Position numbers and translations under genes: made by a program. A DNA stretch of 64,000 nucleotides, taken from Pseudoduganella armeniaca. GTDB lineage: Bacteria; Pseudomonadota; Gammaproteobacteria; Burkholderiales; Burkholderiaceae_D. Where the stretch lies: assembly GCF_003028855.1 (NCBI RefSeq), contig NZ_CP028324.1, forward strand, positions 6,200,001-6,264,000. Reading direction: 5' to 3'. This document shows positions 7,020-15,681 of the stretch, one piece after another. A model generated the notes under the pieces. That model ran no database searches. It was not told where the DNA came from and worked only from the letters and a program-made list of their open reading frames with translations. Each line of letters starts with the position of its first letter. Within the stretch, counting starts at the first letter, position 1.

Positions 7020-9214
7020 CACTGCTTTCCGGGTTGGGCGGGGACGGGTTCGGCGGCGCCGGGTGCGCGTGCCGGCACCGGTGCCGGCGGCACCGGCCGG
7101 GCCAGCGTGCCATCCGGGCTGGCCGGGCTGCCGTTGACCAGCGGCGGCAGCATCGGGTTGCCCAGCTGTTTCACCAGGATCGCCTCGTTCGGCGTCAGCG
7201 TGGCGCCGGCCGAGCGCATGTAGTCGTAGCGGTCCGTGGCCAGGCTGATGCTCTGCTCCATGTTGCGGATCACGACCGGGCGCAGGAACACCATCAGGTT
7301 GGTCTTGGTGCGGCTGCGCTTGTTGTACTTGAACAGGTTGCCCAGTACCGGCAGGCTGGCCAGGCCAGGCACGCGTTCCACGCTGTCGCTGGCCTTGTCC
7401 TCGATCAGGCCGCCCAGCACGATGATCTGGCCGTCGTCGGCGATGACGTTGTTCTCGATCACGCGGGTGTTCAGCGTGATGCCGGCGGTGGCATCCACGG
7501 ACGACGCGGCGACGCTGGACGACTCGTTGTAGATCGCCAGCTTGATCGTGCCGCCCTCGGAAATCTGCGGCTTCACCTTCAAGGTCAGGCCCACGTCCTT
7601 GCGGTCGATGGTCTGGAACGGGTTGCTGTTGGTGCCGGACGTGGTGGTGAACTGGCCCGTCAGGATCGGCACGTTCTGGCCGACGCGGATCGTGGCCACC
7701 TCGTTGTCCAGGGTGACCATGTTCGGCGTGGACAGCACGTTGCCGTTGGCGTTCGTCTCCAGCACGTGCGCCAGCGCGCCCAGGCCCAGCTTGCCGTTGG
7801 CGAGCTGCTTGAAGATGCCGACCGACAGGCCGTTGCTGGGCGCCGTGCCGTTGTAGATGCTGACCAGGTTGTTGCCGCCGTTGGAGAACGACTGCAGGCC
7901 GCCGACGCGGTAGGTGCTGTTGCTGTCGCCCGAGGCACCGACCCACTGCACGCCGAATTCGGCCGCCTTGTCGGCGCTGATCTCGACGATCAGCGCCTCG
8001 ATGTAGACCTGGGCGCGGCGCACGTCCAACTGGTCGATGACGGCGCGCAGGTTGCGGTAGATCGCTTCCGGCGCCGTGATGATCAGGGTGTTGGTCGAGG
8101 CGTCGGCCTGGATGTAGCCGCCACCGGCGGTCGCGCCGCCGCTGCGGCCGGCGCTGCCGGAGGCCGACAGCGCCGGATTGGTCGGCCCCGTGCCGCCGGC
8201 GGTGCCGGTCTGGCCGATCGTGTTGTTGGCGCCCGTCTGCATCGTCGCCTGGTTGTTGCCCAGGGCGCTGTTGGCGCCGCCCGTGCTGGAGGGCGCCTCG
8301 CCCGTCGTCACGGCGCGCAGCGTCTCGGCCAGCTTGGTGGCATCGGCATTCTTCAGGTAGACCACGTGTACATTGCCCATCTGCGTGGTCGGCTGGTCCA
8401 GCTTGGCGATCAGCGATTTGGCGAGATTGGCGCGCGCCACCGACGGCGCGCGCAGGATCAGCGCGTTGGTGCGCGGATCGGCCAGCACCGTGACGCGGCC
8501 GCTGTCGGCGCCGCTGCCCGGCTCCATCATCTTGTTGATCATCGTCGCCACGTCGCTGGCGATGCCGTGACGGACCGGGATCACGTCCATGTCCGTGTTG
8601 GCCGGCGCGTCCAGTGCCGCGACGATCTTGGCCAGGCGCTTCAGGTTGTCCGCATAGTCCGTGATGACCAGCGAATTGTTGCCCGGGTTGGCGTTGATCG
8701 TGTTGTTGGTCGAGATCAGCGGACGCAGCACGGTGACCAGGTTGGCGGCCGATTCGTGCGCCAGGTGGAATACCTGGGTGGCGATCTGGTCGCCCTTCGG
8801 CGTGACCTGCTTGCCGACGATCGTCGGCGTGGCCTGCAGCTTCGCTTCCGCTTCCGGCACCACCTTGGCGTAGCCGTCGCCGCTGACGATGGCGTAACCC
8901 TGCAGCCGCAGCGCGGAGGTCAGCAGCGCGAATGCCTGCGACTTGCTGATCGATTTTTCCGATACCAAGGTGATCGTGCCCTTGACCCGTGGGTCGATCA
9001 GGAACGTGATGTTGGTGTAATGGCCCACCGCCTTGATGACCGCTTCGATGTCGGCACCGACGAAGTTCAGCGCCGCCGCATCGGATTCGGCGGCCGCTTG
9101 CGGCGCGGCGAAGGCCGGGGCGACGGCGGAGCACAGCATGCAGCACAGCAGCGCCGCGGCACTGACGCGCTTGTGCGCGGGAAGGGAGGATTTGCCAGCA
9201 AACTGTTTTTTCAT
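7019..9214 (-). CDS. gspD: Type II secretion secretin GspD
   Basis: A 731-residue outer-membrane secretin. The signal peptide ends near residue 36 (APAFA). N0 and N1-N3 domains follow, with a Gly/Ser/Thr/Asn-rich insertion at about 300-350 inside N3. The C-terminal secretin core is clear (VLSTPNMVTLDN..., VGLTLKVKPQI, IVLGGLIED, VPGLASLPVLGNLF). A short Pro/Ala-rich tail ends the protein. It overlaps gspN and gspE by one base on either side, so the genes are translationally coupled. Confidence 0.95.
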   Translation of the reverse strand: MKKQFAGKSSLPAHKRVSAAALLCCMLCSAVAPAFAAPQAAAESDAAALNFVGADIEAVIKAVGHYTNITFLIDPRVKGTITLVSEKSISKSQAFALLTSALRLQGYAIVSGDGYAKVVPEAEAKLQATPTIVGKQVTPKGDQIATQVFHLAHESAANLVTVLRPLISTNNTINANPGNNSLVITDYADNLKRLAKIVAALDAPANTDMDVIPVRHGIASDVATMINKMMEPGSGADSGRVTVLADPRTNALILRAPSVARANLAKSLIAKLDQPTTQMGNVHVVYLKNADATKLAETLRAVTTGEAPSSTGGANSALGNNQATMQTGANNTIGQTGTAGGTGPTNPALSASGSAGRSGGATAGGGYIQADASTNTLIITAPEAIYRNLRAVIDQLDVRRAQVYIEALIVEISADKAAEFGVQWVGASGDSNSTYRVGGLQSFSNGGNNLVSIYNGTAPSNGLSVGIFKQLANGKLGLGALAHVLETNANGNVLSTPNMVTLDNEVATIRVGQNVPILTGQFTTTSGTNSNPFQTIDRKDVGLTLKVKPQISEGGTIKLAIYNESSSVAASSVDATAGITLNTRVIENNVIADDGQIIVLGGLIEDKASDSVERVPGLASLPVLGNLFKYNKRSRTKTNLMVFLRPVVIRNMEQSISLATDRYDYMRSAGATLTPNEAILVKQLGNPMLPPLVNGSPASPDGTLARPVPPAPVPARAPGAAEPVPAQPGKQ

Positions 9215-9987
9215 TATCTGAACTCTAAAGCGATGATGTTTTTACCGCCGACCATGCGGCGTTGACCCAGCAGGTTGAGCAGGTTGCCCAGCGTTTCTTC
9301 GTACCCCTTGGCCGCCTCGGCCTGGCCGGAAAACTGCAGCCGGCCATTGTGCAATTGGCCCGTGCCGGACAACAGCAGCGGGCCCTTCGTCGTGCTCAGG
9401 TCAACACCGGCCTGCTGGCCATGCCAGTCGAGCGCCAGCTGGTAGCTGCCCAGCGGGCGGATCGACGTCAGGCGCGACGACACGTCCTGCATCTGCAAGG
9501 TGGTACGTCCCTCCACGGCGACATTGCGCTGCACCAGCGCCAGCTGCAGCGACGTCCATGCCAGTTGCAGGCGGCCCGACAGCGCCAGCGTGTTCAATGG
9601 CGCGCCCAGGCCGGACAAGCCGTCGGCCGGCAGGCGCAGCACGGCTGGACTGAGCTGCCACTGGCGCCAGCTGCCCGTAAACAGCACGGGCTGCGTCAGC
9701 GCCTCGGGGTTGGACAGTTCCATGCGCACGCTGCCCAGCAGCGACAGCGGCGACAGCTGCCACGTGAAGCGGCCCGGCAGCAAGGGCGTGACGGCCGCAC
9801 TGCTGCTGGCCGCGCCGCCGACGAACGCCGAGCCGTGCCACAAGGTGCCCTGGGCGTCGCCCAAGGTCAGGCGGCCGTCCGTCTGCCGCTCGACCAGCAC
9901 GGCCACCCAGGCGGCCGGGAAGAACACGAGCAGCGTCAGCGCGGCCGTGACGACGATGGCCAAGAGCCACAGGATGGCACGTTTCAT
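9214..9987 (-). CDS. gspN: Type II secretion system protein N
   Basis: A 257-residue protein with one N-terminal membrane anchor (about 4-28) and a beta-rich periplasmic domain (GRLTLGDAQGTLWHGSAFVGG, WQLSPLSLL, GTGQLHNGRLQFSGQAEA). This is the usual pattern of GspN, an accessory part found in some T2SS. ATG 9985-9987 overlaps the gspM stop as ATGA. The longer open frame upstream is gspM read out of frame. Confidence 0.85.
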   Translation of the reverse strand: MKRAILWLLAIVVTAALTLLVFFPAAWVAVLVERQTDGRLTLGDAQGTLWHGSAFVGGAASSSAAVTPLLPGRFTWQLSPLSLLGSVRMELSNPEALTQPVLFTGSWRQWQLSPAVLRLPADGLSGLGAPLNTLALSGRLQLAWTSLQLALVQRNVAVEGRTTLQMQDVSSRLTSIRPLGSYQLALDWHGQQAGVDLSTTKGPLLLSGTGQLHNGRLQFSGQAEAAKGYEETLGNLLNLLGQRRMVGGKNIIALEFR

Positions 9988-10502
9988 CGGGCGCCCGTGT
10001 CCTGCCGCAAGGTCAGGGTCGCATCGACCATGCCGGCCGCGTCCTGCGCCGTGACGGTGCCTTCCTGCACGGCGATGCGATTCTCGCGGCGCGCATCGTC
10101 CAGCCACGAGACCAGCCCGGCGAACGGCACGCCCTTGAAGTCGATCTTGAAGTATTCGCCGGTGGCGACCAGGTTCTGCGGCGTCAGCCCGCGGCTGGTC
10201 AGCACGGTGTTCAGCGCATCGCGCGTCAGGGCCGCGACTGGCGCCGCCGGCTGGGCCGACAGTTGCGACGCCTGGGTGGCCAATGCCTGCAGCTCGGCCG
10301 CTTCCTGGCGCAGCACCGGCAGCTCGCGGCGCAGCCGTTCGCGCCCCGTCAGCGCCGGATCGATCAGCAGGCCATAGATCAGGCCCAGGCCCACGACGGC
10401 GCCGCCGACGGCCAGGAAGCGGCGCTCCTGCTCCGTGCGCGCGCCCCAGAACGCCGCCGCGCCCGCGCGCCAGCCCTTGATGGTATCGGTCAGTTTGCTC
10501 AT
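9984..10502 (-). CDS. gspM: Type II secretion system protein M
   Basis: A 172-residue bitopic protein with a short cytoplasmic N-terminus, a membrane helix at about 29-48 (FLAVGGAVVGLGLIYGLLI) and a coiled-coil plus ferredoxin-like periplasmic domain. This is the normal GspM layout. It binds GspL and stabilises GspE at the platform. Both ends overlap neighbours as ATGA (gspL upstream, gspN downstream). Confidence 0.88.
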   Translation of the reverse strand: MSKLTDTIKGWRAGAAAFWGARTEQERRFLAVGGAVVGLGLIYGLLIDPALTGRERLRRELPVLRQEAAELQALATQASQLSAQPAAPVAALTRDALNTVLTSRGLTPQNLVATGEYFKIDFKGVPFAGLVSWLDDARRENRIAVQEGTVTAQDAAGMVDATLTLRQDTGAR

Positions 10503-11734
10503 GCTCCGCCTCCCGCGCGCAGTTGCCAGACGCCCGCGCCGGTCTCCTTCAGCGACAGCTTGCGCGGCGCCAGCTGCGCCTGCACCTGCGCCAGCGCGGC
10601 CGCGTCGGCGCTGTTCGGTTTCAGCCTTACGGTCAGCGCCCGGTCGCGGTATTCCAGGCCGGCGATCACGTCGCGGCGCGGCAGTACCTGCAGCGCTTCG
10701 CCCAGCGCGGCCGCCAGCGCCGTGAACTCGTCGGCCGCCATCTCGCCGCTGGCCGCCTTGGCGCTGGCGATGTTCTTGCGCATCTGCGCGGCCGGATCGA
10801 GGATCACCTTCTCGTTCGGGTAGGCGGCGCGGAAGATCTGCGTCATCGACTGACGCACCGCATCGGCTTCGCGCCGCATGCGCAGCCATTCGATATTCAG
10901 GCCGGCGATATTGACCAGCACCGCCAGCAGCGCGATATACGCCGGCCAGCGCCAGCGGCGCCACTCGCGCGCACGCGCGCCGCTGGCCGCGCCCAGGCCG
11001 GCGGCCAGGTCCAGCTGCACCGCTTGCGCGGCCGCGATGCGGTGCGCCCAGTTGTCCTCATCCAGAACGATGCCGGGAATCTCCGCCACCAGCGCGTCGT
11101 ACTGGGCGCGCTGGGCGGCCGGCACGTACAGCGTGACCGGCGCCTCCCCAGCTAGCGCGCGCAGCGTGTGCAGCGCGCTGTCGGCCTGCGCCGGCAGGGT
11201 CAGGCCCATGCCTTCGTACTGTGCCGCGCGCAAGGCCAGCTCCAGCCCCGCTTCGTCATGCAGCAGCGCGGCCGAGACGCCGCCTGGTGCCAGCGGCAGG
11301 CACAATTGGCCCGGCAACGCGCTGACGCTGCGCGCGCCCTGTGCCACCAGTGCGCGCACCAGCACTTCCAGCCAGGCGCGCTGCACCACGGCGATGGTGC
11401 GCTCGGCCACGCCCGGCTGGGCCGGGCCGATGGCCAGCACGCATTCGGCCGGGTCGCCCAGGATCTGTTCCTCGACCAGGTTCGGCAGGGCCGCCTTCAG
11501 GCGCGCACCCGACAATGGCGGCACCGTCACGCGCAGCAGCGTGACGTCGCTCGCTGCCAGCAGCAGCACGACCTTGCGCGCGGAAGCCACCAGGTCGGCC
11601 AGCTTGGACAGCGCTCCGGTGCCCTGCTGCGCCACGTTGCCCGCGTCGCCCACCAGCGCGAAGCTGCAGCTCTGCGCCGCCCCCGCGTCGTTGGCGGCCG
11701 CGCGTGCCGGATAGCTGATATAAAGAGTCGTCAA
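10499..11734 (-). CDS. gspL: Type II secretion system protein L
   Basis: A 411-residue protein with an actin-like cytoplasmic domain (about 1-235, with VVLLLAASDVTLLRVTVPPL and LPNLVEEQILGDPAE), one membrane helix (about 245-265) and a periplasmic ferredoxin-like domain. Typical GspL, recruiting GspE to the membrane. It begins 21 bases after gspK ends and overlaps gspM by four bases. Confidence 0.9.
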   Translation of the reverse strand: MTTLYISYPARAAANDAGAAQSCSFALVGDAGNVAQQGTGALSKLADLVASARKVVLLLAASDVTLLRVTVPPLSGARLKAALPNLVEEQILGDPAECVLAIGPAQPGVAERTIAVVQRAWLEVLVRALVAQGARSVSALPGQLCLPLAPGGVSAALLHDEAGLELALRAAQYEGMGLTLPAQADSALHTLRALAGEAPVTLYVPAAQRAQYDALVAEIPGIVLDEDNWAHRIAAAQAVQLDLAAGLGAASGARAREWRRWRWPAYIALLAVLVNIAGLNIEWLRMRREADAVRQSMTQIFRAAYPNEKVILDPAAQMRKNIASAKAASGEMAADEFTALAAALGEALQVLPRRDVIAGLEYRDRALTVRLKPNSADAAALAQVQAQLAPRKLSLKETGAGVWQLRAGGGA

Positions 11735-11755
11735 ACCGTTTGCCTTCTCATTGTC

Positions 11756-12814
11756 CTAAAGTTCCCGTATCCACACCGGCGTCGTGCGCGAACCCTGGTC
11801 GTAGGGATCGCGCCGGATCAGCGACCACGTCTCCAGCGCCGCCCGCTCCAGCCGCACCTGGCTCTGCACCAGGAAGTTGTCGCTGCGGTAGGCCACGGGC
11901 ACGGTCGGTGACGCACCGCCGGCGGATTTCAGCGACGTCCCCTCCGACCACGGAGTGCGCTTGCGCTGCACCACCAGCGACTGCGCCTCCGACACCGACA
12001 TGTTCTCGAACAGCGCCGCCAGCACCTCGGCCTTGGCGGTGTTCGGGTTCACCTGCGTTCCCACCGGCAGCACGATGACGTACTCGCGCAGCCGCTCGAC
12101 GGCCTGCTGCGTGAAGCCGCTCACCGCCAGCAGGTCTTCCGCCCGGAGCGGTGCGATGGGCGCGCTGCTGCCGCTGCTTGCCGCACTCGTGGTGCCCCGT
12201 ACCGTCGCGCCGCCTTTGGCGCCATCCGTGCCGGGCGCTGTCCCGCCGCCGGTGTCCGTGCCGCCCTGGTCCGGTACGGCGGGATTCGGCCGCGGCACCG
12301 CGGGCGGCGTCGCCACGTAGGCCCGCTTGACCGCATCCGCCACCGCCGGCGCAAGGGAATCGTTCAGCTGCAGGTTGCGCAGCAGCCGCTGGAACACCGC
12401 CAGCTGCGCCGGATCGACCATCCCGTTGGCCGTTGCCAGGTTCGCCAGATTGTAGCGTGCCTGGGCATCGAAAATCTGCCCCGACAGCGTGGCATCGTAG
12501 CTTTCGTTATTTTGCCGCTCGCGTTCGAGGTACTGGTCCAGCCGCGTTTCGGCCAGCGGCGTGGCCCAGACACCGTCCTCGCGCGTGACGTCACGGCTGT
12601 CGCGCCCTTCCTGCTGCAGGATCAGGCGGGCCCAGTCCAGCGCCCCGCGCAGCACCCAGCGGGTCTGCAGGTGCAGGCGCTGGTTTTCCATCGAGCGCAC
12701 CTGCACCTGCTGCTGCCAGAACAGGCTGGCGACGATCGTCACCGCCAGGGTCGTCAGCAGCAACGCGGTCACGACAGCCACGCCGCGCTGGCGCGAAAAT
12801 CGGCGAGCGCTCAT
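11756..12814 (-). CDS. gspK: Type II secretion minor pseudopilin GspK
   Basis: A 352-residue tip pseudopilin. The prepilin leader MSARRFSRQRG precedes a hydrophobic helix. As is usual for GspK, the conserved Glu at mature position 5 is missing. A large globular domain follows (DGVWATPLAETRLDQ; NPNTAKAEVLAAL) with a Gly/Thr/Ser-rich insertion around residues 195-230. ATG 12812-12814 overlaps the gspJ stop. Confidence 0.92.
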   Translation of the reverse strand: MSARRFSRQRGVAVVTALLLTTLAVTIVASLFWQQQVQVRSMENQRLHLQTRWVLRGALDWARLILQQEGRDSRDVTREDGVWATPLAETRLDQYLERERQNNESYDATLSGQIFDAQARYNLANLATANGMVDPAQLAVFQRLLRNLQLNDSLAPAVADAVKRAYVATPPAVPRPNPAVPDQGGTDTGGGTAPGTDGAKGGATVRGTTSAASSGSSAPIAPLRAEDLLAVSGFTQQAVERLREYVIVLPVGTQVNPNTAKAEVLAALFENMSVSEAQSLVVQRKRTPWSEGTSLKSAGGASPTVPVAYRSDNFLVQSQVRLERAALETWSLIRRDPYDQGSRTTPVWIREL

Positions 12815-13449
12815 ACGGCCCCCAGCAGCAGGATTTTTACGAGCGGATTGGACTGGCCCTGCAATTGCAGCGACATCTCCAGGCCCTTCATGCCGTTGAC
12901 ACCGAGCTGCGGTCCCGGCGCCGGCTGCGCCGCGCTCGTGCTGGTATTGCTGGCCGGTGCGCGCCAGGCGCCGCTGTCCCAGATGCGCACGGCCATGCTG
13001 GCCACGCCGGCCTGCAGCGCCACGCCAGGCACCGGGTCGGTATCGCCCAGCGCCACCTGCCACAGCGAGTCCAGTTGCCCCAGGTCGCGCGTGTTGACGG
13101 ACTCGCGGCGCGTCAGCACGCCGTCGCGCAGGCGGTAGCTGACCACCTGCAGCTGCGACGGCGCGTTCTCGGGGAAGACGGTACGGACGAAAATCAGGCG
13201 TGCGTTGTCGGCCACCAGGCGCTGGCGCTGGCCCAGCAGCTCGGTACCGGCCAGCTGTTCCAGGTCGCTCTGCATCTGCGCGAACGCCAGCTGGATGCCG
13301 CGCGCATGTTCCATCTGCTCCGTCAGCTTGGTGCGGGAGCGGACGATGCTGTCCAGGCCGCGCCAGCCCAGCACGGCGACGATGGCCAGCACGGTGATCG
13401 CCACCAGCAGCTCGACCAGCGTGAACCCGGCATTGCGACGGGCCCTCAT
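12811..13449 (-). CDS. gspJ: Type II secretion minor pseudopilin GspJ
   Basis: A 212-residue pseudopilin with the cleavage motif MRARRNAG/FTLVELLVAI, Glu at mature position 5 and a beta-rich head. A Ser/Ala/Pro-rich loop lies near residue 175. It is part of the I-J-K tip complex. ATGA overlaps couple it to gspI and gspK. Confidence 0.92.
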   Translation of the reverse strand: MRARRNAGFTLVELLVAITVLAIVAVLGWRGLDSIVRSRTKLTEQMEHARGIQLAFAQMQSDLEQLAGTELLGQRQRLVADNARLIFVRTVFPENAPSQLQVVSYRLRDGVLTRRESVNTRDLGQLDSLWQVALGDTDPVPGVALQAGVASMAVRIWDSGAWRAPASNTSTSAAQPAPGPQLGVNGMKGLEMSLQLQGQSNPLVKILLLGAV

Positions 13450-13826
13450 TCGCGCAGCACCAGTTGCACCAGCTTGATGATGCGGCGCTCCGGATGGGCG
13501 GCATCGAACACGCTGACTTCGACCCGGCGCAGGCGCGGGTTGGGCGACAGGACGACGTTTTCCTCGCAGATCAGCGCCATGTCGCCCTGCGGGCAGGCAT
13601 ACGAGGTCTTGCCGACGGCGGGAAAGATGCGCGCCAGCCGGATCTCGACCAGCCGGTTCTCGGCCGACCAGGTGGCCATCATGGTGCTGCGCAGGCCATC
13701 GCTGTTCTGCGTCAGGCTGCCGATGGCGCGCAGCGAGGCGCCCAGCGCGGTGCCGACGATGACCAGGGCCACCAGCACCTCGAGCAAGGTGAAGCCGCGC
13801 GCGGCTTTGCCAGGTAGCGCCATCAT
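13446..13826 (-). CDS. gspI: Type II secretion minor pseudopilin GspI
   Basis: A 126-residue pseudopilin with leader MMALPGKAARG followed by FTLLEVLVALVIVG, Glu at mature position 5, and a compact C-terminal domain. The two consecutive ATG codons (13826 and 13823) leave the exact start open by one residue. It overlaps gspH and gspJ by four bases. Confidence 0.92.
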   Translation of the reverse strand: MMALPGKAARGFTLLEVLVALVIVGTALGASLRAIGSLTQNSDGLRSTMMATWSAENRLVEIRLARIFPAVGKTSYACPQGDMALICEENVVLSPNPRLRRVEVSVFDAAHPERRIIKLVQLVLRE

Positions 13827-14284
13827 TCGACCGCGAAATGACCGATGCCATCGGCGCGGATGGCCGCGCTGACGTCGCCGCTGGCCAGGGTCAGCACGAA
13901 CGGCTTGTCCACCGGTTCGCGGCCGAACACGATGCGCAGCGGCGCGCCGGGCAGGTTGGTGGGGGGATCGAGCAGCAGGGTGACGGGACTGCGCTTGAAT
14001 TCGCGCTCGCGCAGCATGTCGTCGGCGGGCAGCGCTTCCCAGGTGCGGCCATTGCGCACCAGGAAGCGGTAGCTGTTGGCATTGGCCTCGAAGGCCACGG
14101 GGCGGTTGCGCACGATGGCTTCGTCGCGCGCCAGTTGCAGCAGCAGCGCGATGCGCTGCGCCTCCTGCTGCATGGCCTGGCGCTGGCTGGGCGCGGCGTT
14201 CATCGTCACCAGGCCCAGGGTCAGGCCGATGATGACCAGCACCACCAGGAGCTCGATCAGCGTGAAGCCGCGCTGGCGCATCAT
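13823..14284 (-). CDS. gspH: Type II secretion minor pseudopilin GspH
   Basis: A 153-residue pseudopilin with a very short leader MMRQRG, then FTLIELLVVLVIIGL with Glu 5. The GspH/FimT-type head contains the pattern QLARDEAIVRNRPVAFEA. It lies 19 bases downstream of gspG and overlaps gspI by four bases. Confidence 0.92.
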   Translation of the reverse strand: MMRQRGFTLIELLVVLVIIGLTLGLVTMNAAPSQRQAMQQEAQRIALLLQLARDEAIVRNRPVAFEANANSYRFLVRNGRTWEALPADDMLREREFKRSPVTLLLDPPTNLPGAPLRIVFGREPVDKPFVLTLASGDVSAAIRADGIGHFAVE

Positions 14285-14303
14285 GGCGAACGCCGCAGGA
14301 CGA

Positions 14304-14747
14304 TCAGTTTTCCCAGGAGCCGATGTCGGCGTCGTCGCCGGTGCCGCCAGGCTGGCCGTCGGCGCCCAGCGAGAACACGTCCACTTCGCCCTTCACGCCG
14401 GGCGACAGGAACTGGTACGGGTTGCCCCACGGGTCCTTCGGCATTTTTTCCAGGTAGCCGCCCTGCTTCCAGCCAGTGGCCGGCGGGCCGCCGGTGGGAC
14501 GCGTCAGCAGCGCCTGCAGGCCCTGTTCCGTGGTGGGGTAGCGGGTGTTGTCGAGTTTGTAGAGCTTCAGGGCCTGCATGATGGTCGCGATGTCGACCTT
14601 GGCGGCGGCGATCTTCGATTCGCCGGTACGCGACAGCAGCTTGGGCACGACCAGCGCGGCCAGCACGCCCATGATGACCACCACGACCATGATTTCGATC
14701 AGCGTGAAGCCGCGCGCGCGGCGCATCCGTTGTGAGACGTTTTGCAT
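14304..14747 (-). CDS. gspG: Type II secretion major pseudopilin GspG
   Basis: A 147-residue major pseudopilin, first gene of the gsp operon. The 13-residue leader MQNVSQRMRRARG is cut before FTLIEIMVVVVIMG. The head keeps the hallmarks LYKLDNTRYPTTEQGLQAL and a C-terminal calcium-loop region (SLGADGQPGGTGDDADIGSW). I chose ATG 14747 rather than the longer frame to 14990, which runs into the moeB-like gene. No prepilin peptidase (gspO) gene lies in the window. Confidence 0.95.
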   Translation of the reverse strand: MQNVSQRMRRARGFTLIEIMVVVVIMGVLAALVVPKLLSRTGESKIAAAKVDIATIMQALKLYKLDNTRYPTTEQGLQALLTRPTGGPPATGWKQGGYLEKMPKDPWGNPYQFLSPGVKGEVDVFSLGADGQPGGTGDDADIGSWEN

Positions 14748-14788
14748 AGGGACTTGACTGATGGTTAGCTTGAAAACAAGAGTGCAGC

Positions 14789-14794
14789 AGTATA
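14789..14794 (-). promoter_or_regulatory. Candidate -10 box of the gsp operon
   Basis: On the minus strand TATACT lies about 42 bases before the gspG ATG, in a locally AT-richer stretch between the moeB-like gene and gspG. I found no good -35 hexamer at 16-18 bases. Confidence 0.4.
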
Positions 14795-14833
14795 GACCGG
14801 AAATATAACAGGGCGGTGAAAAACTGTAACGGT

Positions 14834-14905
14834 GAAAACCGGGGTCAGTCCCCTCATGCCGCCGCTGGCCAGCGCGTTGGCCTTCACTTACCGGGGACAG
14901 ACCCC
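14834..14905. repeat. REP-like element, copy A (split arms)
   Basis: GAAAACCGGGGTCAGTCCCC at 14834-14853 is followed 39 bases later by GGGGACAGACCCC (14893-14905). The same two half-elements recur at 29943-29976 (reverse orientation) and 30051-30086, where they sit almost side by side. The right half encodes the last codons of the moeB-like gene, which ends at 14884. Confidence 0.85.
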
Positions 14906-15681
14906 AATGCTTCTGGCGCCGCTTGGGCGCAGACGGGGCAGCCCTCGTTGCGCCCCACCCCGATGCTGGTCCATTCCATGCGCAGGCCATCGAGCAGCAA
15001 CAGCCGGCCGGCCAGCGACTCGCCGACGCCCATCACCAGCTTCAAGGCCTCGGCCGCCTGCATGGCGCCAACGATGCCCACCAGCGGCGCGAACACGCCC
15101 ATCGTGGCGCAGGCCACGTCCTCGAACCGCTGGTCCTCGGGGTACAGGCAGGCGTAGCACGGCAAGGTGCCGCCACGCAGGTCGAACACGCTGACCTGGC
15201 CGTCGAAACGGATCACGGCGCCCGAGACCAGCGGCACGCGCTGCGCCACGCAGGCGCGGTTGACGGCGTGGCGGGTGGCGAAGTTGTCGGTGCAGTCCAG
15301 CACCACGTCGGCCTCGGCGACGAGTTGCGCCAGGCGCGCCGCGTCGGCCCGCTCGGCCAGCGCGACCACTGCCACTTCCGGATTGATGGCGGAAATGGCT
15401 TCGCGCGCCGACTCGGCCTTGTTGCGGCCCACCCGTGCCAGCGTGTGGGCGATCTGGCGCTGCAGGTTCGTCACGTCGACCGTGTCATGGTCGACGATGG
15501 TCAGCCGGCCGATGCCCGCTGTGGCCAGATACAGCGCGGCCGGGGAGCCCAGGCCGCCGGCGCCGATCACCAGCACGCGCGCCGCGCAAAGCTTCTGCTG
15601 GCCCTCGATGCCGATTTCGTCCAGCAGGATGTGGCGCGAGTAGCGCAGCAGCTGGGCGTCGTTGAGGTCGACCGCGCTCAT
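14884..15681 (-). CDS. moeB: MoeB/ThiF-family adenylyltransferase (E1-like)
   Basis: A 265-residue E1-like enzyme that adenylates the C-terminal Gly-Gly of a sulfur carrier such as MoaD or ThiS. It has the nucleotide loop GAGGLGSP (40-47), catalytic-type Arg/Asp segments (DHDTVDVTNLQRQ), zinc cysteines CYAC (175-178) and CPVC (248-251), and an active-site-region Cys at 191. MoeB and ThiF cannot be told apart by eye. It is last in gpmA-envC-ctpA-moeB and overlaps ctpA by ATGA. Its last residues (GSVPGK) are encoded by the repeat element copy A. Confidence 0.85.
   Translation of the reverse strand: MSAVDLNDAQLLRYSRHILLDEIGIEGQQKLCAARVLVIGAGGLGSPAALYLATAGIGRLTIVDHDTVDVTNLQRQIAHTLARVGRNKAESAREAISAINPEVAVVALAERADAARLAQLVAEADVVLDCTDNFATRHAVNRACVAQRVPLVSGAVIRFDGQVSVFDLRGGTLPCYACLYPEDQRFEDVACATMGVFAPLVGIVGAMQAAEALKLVMGVGESLAGRLLLLDGLRMEWTSIGVGRNEGCPVCAQAAPEALGSVPGK

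Noticed and set aside
4833..7223. A 796-residue open frame on the plus strand, antisense to gspF and gspE
   Set aside because: His/Arg/Gln/Asp-rich composition is typical of antisense frames in GC-rich DNA, and both genes opposite match their families along their full length.
7034..9265. A 743-residue plus-strand frame antisense to gspD
   Set aside because: Same antisense composition bias (Arg, Gln, His and Val runs), no domain, and the minus-strand secretin is unambiguous.
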